Shown: positions 16,751-29,665 of the stretch, one piece after another
How positions within the stretch are numbered: position 1 is the stretch's first letter
Layout: the number at the start of each line of letters is the position of its first letter
Assembly: GCA_004794655.1 (NCBI GenBank)
Contig: SMMW01000019.1
Location: 1,809,501 to 1,873,500, forward strand
Direction of reading: 5' to 3'
DNA: 64,000 bases
Source of the DNA: Marisa cornuarietis
Lineage: Eukaryota; Mollusca; Gastropoda; Architaenioglossa; Ampullariidae
Notes under the pieces: generated by a model
What the model was told of the DNA's origin: nothing
Databases searched by the model: none
What the model saw: only the letters and a program-made list of their open reading frames with translations
Position numbers and translations under genes: made by a program

Positions 16751-19700
16751 ATGGCTGTCAATGTATACAGCACAAGTGCTACATCAGAAAATCTGAGCAG
16801 ACATGATATTTTGGCTTGGGTCAATGACAGCTTGCAGACAAACTATGGAAAAATTGAGGAGTTGTGCACGGGTAAGATTGTTGTTAATACAAGTATTGTT
16901 TTATTGCTGGGTATCAGTTGCTCCTAATCACTCTTTTTTCTCAATTTGATGTGGGTGTTGTTGCTTTTAGTTTTTACCTTTTAAAGTAGTTTGAGATGGC
17001 CATCACAAGACATTGACTAAATGATCACTACATCGTTTTAAGTGAAAATGGATTGATGGAAAAATGTTGTTGACATACACAAATTACTGATGTAATGACA
17101 AAACACATTAATGTTAATGCAGAGAGAGAGCTGGCATGTGAAAAGTTACAATTGCTTCGGCCTTATTGTCTCCAGAAGAAGCAGTTAGTATTCTGCTATA
17201 AACTCAAGAATATATATAGAGTAAGAAAACTTTTGTTTTTTACTTTCCTGTTCATAACTAAGATGGTCAAATGTGGGTCTTCAAGTTCATGCTTTGTGAG
17301 ATTGGTGGAATAGATTCAAGACTTGGTTGTTTAAGTTCCTTAAGCAAATATTGGTATTCATAATTACGGCCTTTAACATACGTCTCTTTTTTTTAAGCAG
17401 ATGGAGAAGACAAAGTGTGCTGTTATTGTATAAAATAATTTTTGTTTTTATACTCTTTTGCCTGTATTATGAGTTTCTTGGGTTGATTGTAGTGTGGCTG
17501 GGTGGTTTTATGAGTGCAAAATAAAGAAACAAAATAAGAAACAAAAAATTACTTATGTGAAGTAATTCCTCTCCCTCCTCCCCTTAATCCAATTTTTTGT
17601 TGACTTTTTATTTTTTAAAAGAAAATGTCAGATTTAATGATGTATGGGATGTCTGGTTTCTGTTCAGTAACAGAACACTTTCTCTTATTTTAGAAGGCTT
17701 TTTCACACATAGCTTTTAATACAAGCTCAAGACTGGTCTGTACAGACTGGGGTACATGTACTTCCATTACACCATGCTCAGCCGTGACATCATACATGGC
17801 TTTGTACCCAAATTGAGATATGAATATAGAAATTTATAGAATATATTTCCTTTACATCATAATAATTATTATCAGAATATTCATTTTTGTTAATTTTTGC
17901 CCCAAAGGATTTCTGCATCTTTGTGACTACATATGTCATGGGAAAAAAGGGGGTTGGGTGTCTAAGATTTATTCATATTTCAGTTCAAGGAAACATTTTT
18001 CGCTCCACCTATGCATAAGGAGTAAGTTTGATTTTCAAACTTGGACAGCAGTGAACTAATAAGCTTGGGGAAGTTGTTATGCAAGTGGCAAGGCAATAAA
18101 GTCAGCATTGATCTTAAAAAAAAATTTAAAAGGCCAGATATTGTTGTATGACAAAAAAATTATCTTATTAAGAGGTAAACTGGGAAGGGTGTGCTCATAG
18201 TGTTGATGGTTCTCTTGGTATGTTTGTATGTAATTTTGTGTAAAGTTAAATATTGCATTTCTCATGTATATTTTGTAATTTGGGTGTATCTATATATTAT
18301 TAAAAAAAATGTAATATTGCTTCCTTTGGTGAAGCCACTTGAAAACCACATATGAAAACAGAAAGACACAGGGAAAAAAAGAGCACTATAGAGCTGAAAC
18401 TTCTTCAGCCCTGATTAGAAGATGGCTAACGTGCCCCAGGTTATATCTTTCCTCTTTAATCTATAAATCTGTAATAGAAGAAATGAAAGCATTCTTGAAT
18501 GGTCCTCATAACAGATTTCCAGATCTTTAGAAAGTCTGTGTAAACCCTGCTTAGGTTAGGACCCTTATAAATACATATATCATCACTTTATTATCAGTAA
18601 ATTTTATAAGTAAAATTCTGTGGAAGTTTTCTTACGTTGATGCTTAAAATACGATTTTTTTCTTAATCTTCTGTCTGTATACCTCTCTCATTGTCTTCCA
18701 TGTACCAGCGTTTCACGTTGCATAGAAGCAGAATATAAATAGTCCCACTCACATAAATGGGGAATCTTAAATCATAAAAGAATTTAGGTCAGGACACTCG
18801 ATGCATAAGAAGATACTGTGCAACAAATTTGACCTGAAATGAGGTACTTTGCCATTGCATGTTAGTGTTAGTTTTAACGTGATTAAAACATGACAGCAGT
18901 GATACCACAATGATATTAAAAATATACATAACTGTACACTTTTTTCCTACTACTAATCAAAGAGGTAAAATATTTTTATGGGAGGAAGGATTCAACAGTT
19001 TTAACTAGAGGTCTGAAAACCCCATGTGTTTTATGTGATGGGGGTGGGGACTCTAATGTACATGTGCACACTAAGCTGCACAACAGCGTATTTGTAGATT
19101 GAGCTTGTAATGCACTAGCGTCATTTCTCAGTTTAAAGACCAACTTGAATGGTTTGCGTTTTTTGCACATATCGGTAGATATAGGGGATATAAAACTAAC
19201 CTGTAAATTTTAGCCTCCAAAACCCATTCGTTAATTATCTGCTACGATTCGCACCTGCAATCAACAAGCACCGCTAACAATGTACTACCTCATGCTAGTG
19301 AACCATTCCTAACATTGGTAGCCGTTAACACCAAACACAGAGAGAGAGAATGAGCGACAGTTTGGATTAAAACTGTTGAAAGTCTGCATTTCTCATGCTA
19401 AATTAGCAGTTTTTCAGAACCACGAGAAATGCAGACTTTCAGCGTCCGAATGACCCGAACTGTCCCTCATTCTCTCACTCTCTCAATTTGGTGTTGATGG
19501 CTGCCAATGTTAGGAATGGTGCACTAGCGTGACATAGTACACCGTTAGCAGCGCTTGTTGATGGCAGGTATGAATCATGTACTTTGCTAGCGGATAATTA
19601 ACAGGTGGGTTTTGGAGGCTGAAATTTACAGGTGGGGTTTATATCACCTATATACTGATATCTTCAAAAAATGAAAACCATTCAGGTTGGTCTTTAAAAT

Positions 19701-22700
19701 CTGATTCCTTTTTTGGTAACAGCCATCCCTAAAGAATTATCAGTAATTGTCTTGTTAAAATTACTGCCTTTGCCCCTGATTATTTGTTAGCCTTGTCTAG
19801 TTTACAATAGATTATTTTATTGTTTTCAGGTGCTGCATATTGCCAGTTTATGGATATGCTCTTTCCAGGTCAGTTTGGTTTTTACCCTTGTTTTACCTAT
19901 CTTTAATTCTCTAGTATGATAAAATTCATAGAAGTAATCATTTCAGTTAATATTTTATGATCACTTTTCTCTGAAAGACAGTGTTTTTATAAAAGCATCG
20001 TGGAGGAGTGTGTTAATATGTTCGTACTTTTTAAAATAAAAAAATACAATTTCTGTCTTGGACTCATGGTGCTTCAAAGAAAATACTTGCATTCTCATTT
20101 TTTTTAAAGTTTTCATTTTGAAGGTTCTAGTGAAGTAGTAAGGCATTAGAAAACATTTATCTTTGTTCTTAACTTTGAAGTTGAGCTGTTCATATTTAAA
20201 TTCTGATCACTTGGTAATACAGATTTTTAAATAATTTGAAAGGCATTACTGTCCCTTATTTTTGGCTTGTGGTGTTACTGCTTCCAGGTGGATTTGTTTT
20301 CTAATTCCTCCCTTATCTTTGAAAACATTTACAGGCGCAGTGTGAAACAAGGGCAACAACGATGGTCATTTTCATGATACCAGTTTTTTGTTGTTTTTGA
20401 GTGTGTAGAGGGCATTTATAGATAAGCATTGAGGCATATAGAGAATATACTAACAACTTTTGGGCAAACAGTAACTAAGTGGAAAATCAAGTTTTATGCA
20501 ATACTTCTTGATCCTTCCATTGGCCAGGTGTTTTTTGTATAGAGAATATGCTAGAAGTTTTTTATGTTCTTTCACTTTGCTGAAATAATGACTGCTTTTG
20601 AATTTCATGTGTGGGGGCTCGGTGGTAAACCTGAGGCAAATAGTCTATGAAAAGGTGTTCAGACCTTTTAGTAAAGCAGCTTAAATTTTCTTCCTCAGTT
20701 ACATCTAATATTGGGCATACAAGTCTTCAGTTATGGTTAAAGATTTAATAACTATGAATGTATGTTCTTGGTTTACAGCATTTATGTTTGCAACCAACAC
20801 TGCCTTTTTTTCCTTTAACTTCTGCAGGCTGAGACAAGATGACAAGAAATGCTAAAGTACTGTTTCTCTCTCAGCAGTAACCATTGCCAGAAGTGTCATG
20901 ACGACTTTCTTGTGATAACTGTATGTTATGTTGCCAATGGGTTTGCACATAAATATTGCATATGACTTTCAGGATGTTTGGCTTTGAAAAAAGTGAAATT
21001 CAACACAAAGTTAGAACACGAGTTCATACAGAATTTCAAGATCCTGCAAAATGCATTTGCCAAAATGGCAGTCGACAAGGTGAGCTATGACATCTTGACA
21101 CCTCTGCATCACTTTCACCTGGTTTGGCTAAAATACTAACAGTTATCTTGGAACTTTCTTTTTTGCATGTCACCTCTCCTGTCCCTTTATGATGAGAGAT
21201 GATAGTACTCAGACTCTAAAACAGATGCTTTTATTAGGGTTCCTATTGTCCTCACTGGTGATTGCCATTCACCGAAGTGAAACATTAAATGGTTAGTGAG
21301 AATGCTTATTTTTTCTGCTTATGCTTAGACAGTTCCTCCTCCCCACACCTTCCCATTCACAAAAGTGTAATGATAAGTTATGAAGGAACTCATCTTATAG
21401 TATTAACATAGCTGCATCATTTGGTAGAATTCGTGTTCTTTTTCACATTTTTTGAAAAACGGTGTTTAGGACTATGGATAAAAAGGACTTTCTTTGTGGG
21501 CTTTGATAATCGTCTAAAGCTGCAAGTTATATATCCTATTCTTGTTGATGCAACAGTTCAGTCTTGGTCTTTTGTTCTAATTTTGGGCTGTGGAATTAGG
21601 AACCAGTATGCTTTCAGTGAACTTGATGAATTCAAGCATACTCTTTATAATTTTTCATGTTTATGGTTGTGTTATAAGCTTTGTTTTTGAATTGATTGAT
21701 TCTTTAAACTGGTTTTCTTATCATGCAGTCATGGGTTGGTGGTGTGACAGGCTTTTATAGCTCAGTACATGCAATGCTTCAAACTAAGGTTTACAATTTT
21801 TCCTGGGCAGCTTAGCATTTTAGATTGAAATATTTTAAGGGCTCTTTCCTTTCTGCTTTGTATCTGCTTTCTAAGATCCATCTACTTGATCATTCTAGCA
21901 ATATCCTGCATACTTAATGGCCCTATTATAAACTCAGAATTGATTTTAGTATCTTGTGTGAATATGTCTGTAATAAAAGATATTTTTACAACTTGCTTGT
22001 CTGGGATGGATGTAACAAATAACACCTGTAGTTTGAAACAACACCATTTTATTTCTGACATAATATACTGTACAGTTCATAAGAAAATCAGAACTTTATC
22101 CCAGTGCAAATAGTCTGTGCTCCTTTTTAAAGGAGCTACAAGTAAGCAGCAAACATTTTAAAGAACAGTTGTTGGAACTATAGCAAGATGTGTAACCAAA
22201 CAAAGGTTAATTTTGATCTCCTACCCCCTTTTGGTCATCATGACTGGCTGCACATGAGTGTAAATATTTTCTAGATGTGATATTGGAGCTGGGCTTTATG
22301 ATTGCTGGATTTCTGTTTTCTCCTATTTGGGTTTTTCCTAGTTTTCTTTTGTTGCTTTTAGTCTCCCAGACTTTGGCACCTGCACAAAGAGGTGGGGGTT
22401 AAATTCCTATAGCTTGATGGCACTGAGGTCAGTGAAATGTAATTTAATCACCTGTGTGGTACACAACATGTGGAAAACAAAACATAACAAAAGGCATAAC
22501 AAAACTTGTTCCCTTCTGTCATCTTTTACTTTCCCTTGAAATGTTTATGTAGTCATTTTCAAGGGTAGCTAAGGGGAATTATTAAAACATTTCAGTGAAC
22601 TTCAAGTGGGTGACCTGCTATAAAAAGAGCATTAATCAAAAGACTGAAATCTCATATTCTTTTGAGCCCATAACTCATATTCTTTTAAACACGAGCTCAG

Positions 22701-25700
22701 CACAAACACACACACACACACACCCGTCCCCCTCTCCCTCTCCCTCGTAGAAATCTAAAGAATGCACAGCACAGAAACCCATCGCTACCCAGTCACTTGG
22801 ACAGTGTAAAGATATTTAAAAGTTTTTCCTTAGGCATATGTTCGAAGCCTATTTTTGTGCATATTTTTCTTCTCAAGAGAGCAGGCAGAACTGACAAGTC
22901 TACAAAACTGAACTGTCCATGGAAGATTTTTCAGTATGTACTCACAACTGTGGCATCAGCAGTCATAACTTTGAGCAGACTTTTCCATTTTGTAAGATGA
23001 CAGATATCAAGTTAACTAAAGACCAAGCTACATTGTCTTCTGCAAGAACATTGCTTCTGGAAATGATCAGTATTTATAAAAATAGTCTTCTCATTCCTTT
23101 ATAAAAATTTACAGTTTTTTCAACGATTAAGCTTGATTTATAATGCCTGTGTTGAGAGGCATAGTTATTGATCCATAGATTTAGAGACAAAACTTTTTTT
23201 TTTAGGATTTTTTTTTTAATTTGTGGTAGAGGGTTGGATAGGGGAAAGGAGTTGTTACAGACAGCCCCCAAAAATGGATGGTTGAGTAAGATGACAGACA
23301 TGATTATTACAGAATTTTGGATGACTCAAACAGTATTTTTCATTTTTTTTTAGCATTGTGTGGTTTTCAAGACAGTGTGAAACATACTTGTATATGGCTC
23401 AGAATTGCTGGAATGTGGCTGATGAAGCTGTTTGTAATGCAGCACTGAAAAACAGATCTAGACTGTTGGTTTTTTTTTTCTTTTGAGTCACGAGTTTTGT
23501 TCCTTAAAGTTACCCCACATCTTTATTTCCCACCCACCTTTCTTCTTCTTTATCCTGCCCGACCCTTCCTAAAAATAATCCCTGGTATATTTTTTCACTC
23601 CCCTCATCATGTTGCGATGAAATGCTTGTAAATTGTTTTTCTCATAGTCAGTGCTAACATTTGAACAGCTTCCTTCTCCACAATAAATTTGTGGGTAGCT
23701 GGCAAGTGACAGTAAATTGGATGTTCAAATTTAAGTTGAAAGGCCTAGGACAAATATTGTTTGGGTGTCAACAGTACTGACTGATTCTTGGACTTTGTCA
23801 GCAGGTGTCTCTGAGGAGAATCTACGACAGATTTTTGCTGTTTCACATTTCTTATTTTAATTTTTGATGGAGTTTTTTTAAAAACAAGTGTCACAGTTGT
23901 GCTTCTGATGCAATTAGTTCATCCCTCCACGTCTGTTTTGTTTTTCCCCCAACTGTCTTACAGGGTCAGTGGTTTTGAAAAAGGTCAAATTTAACGCCAG
24001 GTTAGAGCACGAGTTCATAAACAATTTCAAACAGCTGCAGGCTGGGTTCACTAAAATGGGCATTGACAAGGTGAGTGTCACTTTAGGTGTCATACAGACA
24101 GCATGCTCCCTGTTGTCACATTGGTGTAGATGTCATAAATTTTACAAAATGTAGCTTAGTAGTAGTTGCCCACATCCCAACTTTTTGCTCTGTTTTGTAA
24201 ATCTGCTTTGGATTGAAAATAGGTTTTGATTTTTCAGGTATTTTGGAACCATAGTCCTGTATATTTATTTGTCTTTAAAGATTTGAATGAAATTAATAAA
24301 AAGCACAACATGGACTACGGTCTGTTGTATAATGTCTCACTGTAGGGGGCTTAGGAAGGGAGAAATAGTGATATGAATGAACTATGTTTAGATTTTAGTT
24401 TAAGAGAGTACAAGCTTTTACTTTGATCAAGTGAACAGCAGTGTAAAACATTCAACAACCAAAATTTAAAACAGTATAGTTTTTTAAAACAGTTTGGAAA
24501 TAGAAAAGATTTTCAGATAAGAACCAAAAAGTACTCATTCCCTGTATCTAGAAAAGATTTTCAGATAAGAACCAAGAAGTACTCATTGCCTGTATCTACC
24601 TACTATGGTAAAATCCATTTTGAAAGGTATTCCAGCAAATCTGAATCAAGAATATAAAAATCTGCACCTGATTGCAATTTTGCACACATGTAAGCAGGGG
24701 TATTATAATTATGGGCTGTGTTTCACACAGTTTCCTATGTAGACATGGGCTGAATGTACTGCACACGAGAGACAAACTGACATTCAACCATACAAAAACA
24801 TTTGAAATTTGAATCCTTGTAAAATGTAAGGTGCATGGCTTGTAAACTTTACCTCTCTGGTGTTTTTCGTTTGCTGGCTTTCTTGATGAGTAACCTTTGT
24901 TTTTCATGGCGCATCTGATCTGCAGTAACTTTGTCTATATCATTCTGAAGGTGCTTTTAAAACTCTAATGCAAGTCTACCAAACTGTTTACATTTTGTTT
25001 CTTTAAAAGACTTGCTTTATTAAGTATAACAGTGAGGTCAGTCTCATTCCTTAAACTAAATAAATTCCTTTCAATACCATTTAATCATTTAGTTCCCAAG
25101 CCGTTTTAATATTTTTACATGAGGAAAAAGAAATGTCTGCTTGCATTAACATATAAATTGATGAAACCAAATGATTTGTTTACGCAACAACTCACTGTAC
25201 CTGTGTTCATAGTGATAGAAAGTCAAAATTTATGATTAGCTGTCATAGCAAACCCATTACTAATTTTTGAGCAAAATGGTTGGGGAGAGTGAATTTCCTT
25301 GCAGAATGTACTTAGGTAAAAGTAATATAGTAAAAAGAATTACTAACTTTATACATACTTGATCTATCTTATGCCTGATTCTGCACATTATAAGTTCTCA
25401 TTATTATTATTATTACTTGTTTAACAAAATATTTTTTGTAACAAATGCTATGCAATAAAGTTATTTTTCTGTATTTTTTATTGGAAATGGTATCTACCCT
25501 TTTTTGTTATTTTAATTAGAAGTAGAGATTTCGTGGCAATTACCTTTTTTTGTCGCAGTTTCGTTATGTTTCTGTCCACATTTTTGTAACTATTTTATGT
25601 GAAAAGGTCAAAATCTGATGCAGCAGAATTGCTGGATCACATAAAAGCTAGGCATTTCTAAAGATGTCTAAACCCGTTAAGTTCATTGCTTTAAGTGGAA

Positions 25701-27868
25701 AAGAAGAACACCTACGCCACTCACAAAGAAATATTTTACATGCAATCTGCAGTGATACTATGTGTCACAAGAAAAGGCAGAAACACACAAGCTGAAAAAA
25801 TAAAATACGTTGATGAGAGTTCATCTATCATTACTGTAGTACAAGAATCAGAACAAGCAGATAAGAAGAGTTTAAACTCCAGCTCACTAACACTGAAGTA
25901 GTATATTTTCTCATTAACAGGTGATTCCCGTGGAACGACTTGTCAAGGGACGATTTCAGGACAATTTTGAATTTGTGCAATGGTTCAAAAAGTTTTTTGA
26001 TGCAAACTACCAGGGTAACGATGACTATGATCCTCTCAGTGCAAGGGGCGGTGAACCAGTTGGCGCAGCAAAACCAGGAGCACTTAACAAAGTACCTACC
26101 AAGCAAGTCCCAGCAGCAACCAAACCAAAAAGTTAGTAATTAGAAAAGATTGTATTGCATCCCCATACTTAAAACCACCACAGTGGTTCTCACAACTTTG
26201 TTTCTGTCCAATAAATATATGTATATGAAGATAGCAAAAGAAAGTCGAGCCTTTCCTTGAATTAAAGGTAGGAAAATTATAGGAAGTGCATATCAGCATA
26301 AGTTGTCTGTCCCATCGCAGTGATGTGCTTTTTACAGAAAAATTTACCTAGACATCAGAAGATGTAGGTAAAATGATTAAAAAAAAGTTTGAACTTTGAA
26401 GAAATATTGCAGTTACAAATAGTCTAATTTTTGTTTTTGTTTCCCCCCTCAAGCACCATTGGTCAAGACTTCCCTTGCACGACAGCCAGCAAACAACACA
26501 CGATCGCCGCTGTCAAAAGCATGCTCCAACCATGCAGGGGGTGACAGTGCCGTAATAGAAGAGCTGAGGGCGGAGGTTAGAAACACTAGCCATGCACTTG
26601 AATTTCAAATACCTTCTAAAGAGGTGGTTTTGTGGTTACAGTTAAGGAAAATGTCAGTGCTTGCTCCTGTATGCATGCATTTGAATCCATGTGTCTTGCT
26701 CAAAAGTGAAGCACTTTTGGTGGTTTGAATATAGACTTTCCTTGTGTGTCAGTTTTGTTATTTTTTATTATTATTTTATTGGGGGTCTGTTTTCCCTTTT
26801 GTCTTTCAGTTAAATAATTGATTTTCTGTCATCAGATGCGGCAACTGAATCTAGAGAAAGAGGGCTTGGAAAAGGAACGTGACTTCTATTTTGGTAAACT
26901 TCGCGATATTGAGGTCATCTGTCAGGAACATGAGGATCAGCCTACAATAAAAGGCATCATGGATATTCTGTATGCTACAGAGGTTTGTTCAGAGGACTTG
27001 CATGATGTATGTCTACAACTGTAGCTGCTACTTCTTTGCTATGAGGGAACGTAAATGGCTAAAAAAAAATTTCTTTTGCTGGTCACATAATGTGCTGCTT
27101 GTAGTGAGCTATCTGCTTGCAATTACGGATGTGGAAGGATAAGAATAATGATGTGGAGGCACGTGGTAAATTCACAAGAAAGGCCCAACCTGCACTCCCC
27201 ACAAAAAAGCATCCTTTTGCCATCTTTGTTGGTTCCATTCAAAACATAATACAATACAGTTTAAAAAAAAGAAAATGATGCAGATTTATTTACCATTTAA
27301 AAAAATGAAGAGAGGTTGAAATTTGTAGTTTGTAGTGGTTGCAGTGCAAAATGGTGCCGCTTTCCTCTGTTTCAATTTTAACGTCGTTTTGCTATTGCCG
27401 CAAGATGTTACCTCCTGTGGGTATTTTCTGTTATCTTAAAGATATAATTTAGTTGCAACACAGATCATAATTTAAATGGAAGGCAAGATTTCATTTGTGA
27501 AGTCTTTATTTTGATTATCATCGCATTAAGAACAGAAACAACAGCATAGCTTCATCACAATTTATTTAAAAAGATATAAGAAAGTATGAACCACATCTGG
27601 TGTGGTCCATATTGAGATGATTTGGTCTTTACATCAGGGTTTATTGGATTATTTTGCACTGGCATGGCTGTGCATCAGACTCTTAAGTCTGTTTCTTTTT
27701 GAAAACCTATAAAAGGGATTTTGACACTTATATCCATTATATATGTGTGTGTGTTATGCATTAGTCTCTGTGAATGTGTGTGTATATATATATATATTTC
27801 TTGTCTTGCAGGAGGGATTTGCTCCCCCAGCGGATAATGAAGGGGAGTTTGAACAAGAAGAATACTGA
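16751..27868 (+). CDS. MAPRE1: Microtubule plus-end tracking protein, EB1/MAPRE family
   Basis: Binds growing microtubule ends and recruits partners. Coding exons: 16751-16871 (ATG; the exon opens in 5' UTR at 16712), 19830-19868, then either 20973-21079 or 23964-24070, then 25921-26131, 26454-26575, 26836-26982 and 27812-27868 (TGA). Phases agree with either alternative exon and give 267 residues; human EB1 is 268. Residues ~14-118 form the calponin-homology domain ([55 protein letters not shown]). A basic, Pro/Ala-rich linker follows (~120-178). The EB1 coiled-coil homology region with [16 protein letters not shown] is at ~180-250, and the tail ends EEY, the signature read by CAP-Gly domains. 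The gene appears to be a single EB1/EB3-type MAPRE; vertebrate paralogue names do not map one to one. Confidence 0.96.
19126..19703. repeat. Large imperfect palindrome (foldback) in MAPRE intron
   Basis: Left arm about 19132-19398 and right arm about 19419-19699 are reverse complements with scattered mismatches, around a ~20-nt loop. Recognisable paired blocks: AAAGACCAAC near 19135 with GTTGGTCTTT near 19687; GCCTCCAAAACCCA near 19213 with TGGGTTTTGGAGGC near 19607; GAAAGTCTGCATTTCTC near 19378 with GAGAAATGCAGACTTTC near 19424. It lies in the intron 16872-19829. It may be a foldback transposon or MITE; no coding sequence is seen. Confidence 0.85.
20973..21079 (+). CDS. MAPRE1: MAPRE alternative exon 3A
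   Basis: 107 nt with a TTTCAG acceptor and AAG/GTGAGC donor. With the preceding G it encodes residues 54-89 of the CH domain: starts [10 protein letters not shown] and ends AFAKMAVDK. It enters in phase 1 and exits in phase 0, exactly like exon 3B. Including both exons would frameshift, so A and B are expected to be mutually exclusive. Confidence 0.9.
22707..22740. repeat. (CA)n plus CT-rich low-complexity tract
   Basis: CA repeat followed by a CCCTCTCCCTCTCC tract, in the MAPRE intron between alternative exons 3A and 3B. Confidence 0.7.
23964..24070 (+). CDS. MAPRE1: MAPRE alternative exon 3B
   Basis: 107 nt with a TTACAG acceptor and AAG/GTGAGT donor, 2.9 kb downstream of exon 3A. Encodes the same CH-domain segment: starts [10 protein letters not shown] and ends GFTKMGIDK. 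23 of 35 residues are identical to 3A by my count. Its wording (QAGF.KMG.DK) is closer to human EB1 than 3A is. Both splice sites and the reading frame are intact, so it is not an obvious pseudo-exon. Confidence 0.9.
24501..24596 (+). repeat. 48-bp tandem duplication
   Basis: Two adjacent 48-bp units (24501-24548 and 24549-24596), both starting TAGAAAAGATTTTCAGATAA, differ at two positions. They lie in the MAPRE intron 24071-25920. Probably a recent replication-slippage duplication. Confidence 0.9.
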
Positions 27869-29665
27869 GATTAGTGCGTTGTGCACATAAACAAGAACAA
27901 ATAATTTTGCCACCAAACTCAACCACGAAACCACTGCATCCTTGAGGTGCTTTTTCACCTGCATTCTAGTGATGACATGTTGGGAGGCTGTACTCATCAT
28001 GGCTTGGGGGAGGGATGTAATATGGGAGGTGGAGGGAGGGGTTCACTTCAGGCCACTGCTGTTTTCATGAAGGGATGTGTCAGAAGTTGGCCTTTGCAGA
28101 TGTGTCAGCCATCCATTTGTCCTTGCCCCTTCATGTGTACCTGAGGATTGAAAGCTTACAAGGGGTATGTGGCTCAGAGGTGCGTGAACTGTTCATGAGA
28201 TGATCTTGCGCCATAATTGAGTCATGTTTGCACATATTCTAGCTAGCACAGCATGAAAAAAAGCGACTGGGAATGGTAGCAAGCAGTTGACAAGAATGCT
28301 GGCTTACCTGTGCTTTATGGGGCCCTCGGGCTGTTCCTTTGTGCTTTCATACCTATCTGATCTGTCACAGTCTTGCTTAGTGTATGCAAATTTTGCTTCC
28401 AAAAGAAACTGGGAAGGTTGGGAGGACCACACACATAGCATTTTAGGTGGTAACTATTAATGGGTTTTTAATCTTGGCTCACTTATTTATTGCCATTCTG
28501 AAAGTTAAACTTATTTATTCCCCAGAAAATGATCTTTTCCTAATTGCATTTAGGGCAACAATTAAGCTGAAGAAGCTGTGTTCTGGTTTGCCACCTGTGC
28601 GCAGTGGCCTTGAGTTTTTTGGCCATTTGTTTTGTGTGCAGTATTTGTCACCTGCTCCAACTAGAGTCTGAGACCAGTGATCTCTACTAACTGTTCTAAT
28701 TGTTTGCATGTTATGCCTTCATGGATGCCACTTTATTGCCCAACTCAATAGTTCATACAGAATGCTTTATGCTGGGGATAGCCTTTTAATTTGTAATTAA
28801 TGATAAAGAGATTTCTTTGGAGAAGAAAGTGGCTTAAATGTTTAGCCTTTGGTGTCTCTTCTTAAAAGCTACAAGAAAATGCTGGTTTGAATGTCATTTT
28901 GGTTGCAGATATATCTGGTTAACTGTTTGTAAATGTCAAAGAGAAATAATTACTACTAATGTGAGTCAAGATAGATAATCATATAGCTTACTTAAAAAAA
29001 TATCCAAAGCCACAATGCAAAGTACTTAGTTTTTAAAGTGAGAGCAATTTGTGTTTTTCATGAATCATTGCTCCTGTGCTTTCCGCTCCTCACATTTTCC
29101 ATCCATTGTCACTCATCTCGAAAAAGATGAGACAAAATCTGTGTTGAGTCTTCTGCTTTGTTGATCCTGTACTGAAAATATTGGTCTATTGTTAACTTGT
29201 TCCCCTGTTTTAACCCTGCCACAACTTTAAGTTGAGAAATATACCAGGGATACACAATCTAGAGAGAAGTTGAACTTTCTTTTGCAGGGGATTTTTTGGG
29301 TTTGGGGGGTAGGGAAGGGCCTTGGATGAGCTACTTCAAAGCAGTTGAAGTAATATTTCCATATTAATATCTAAATCAAAATATGCCTTGAGTGAATGAT
29401 AGACATGTTTTTCTTTTTTTCCCTCTCTTCTCTTTCCTATAAAGTAAGAATTCATTCTTACATAGTGTGGTATGCAGGTCTTGCTGTGAAAATCTGTAAT
29501 GCCTGATTTTAGCCTCGTCATGTGTCCTGGTTAATCACCACAACAGATGTATGAATTTTTTTCTGTCTGCCTATTCAATGCGAATAAGACACAAACTGCT
29601 ACAGTTGCTTTTTGCAATGTTCATGTACTATACAACTTGTTTAATAAATGCAGTAAGATTTTCCA
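27869..29665 (+). other. Probable MAPRE 3' UTR
   Basis: About 1.8 kb after the MAPRE stop without another recognisable exon. AATAAA at 29643-29648 could end the transcript. Long 3' UTRs are usual for EB1 genes, but the end is inferred. Confidence 0.45.
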
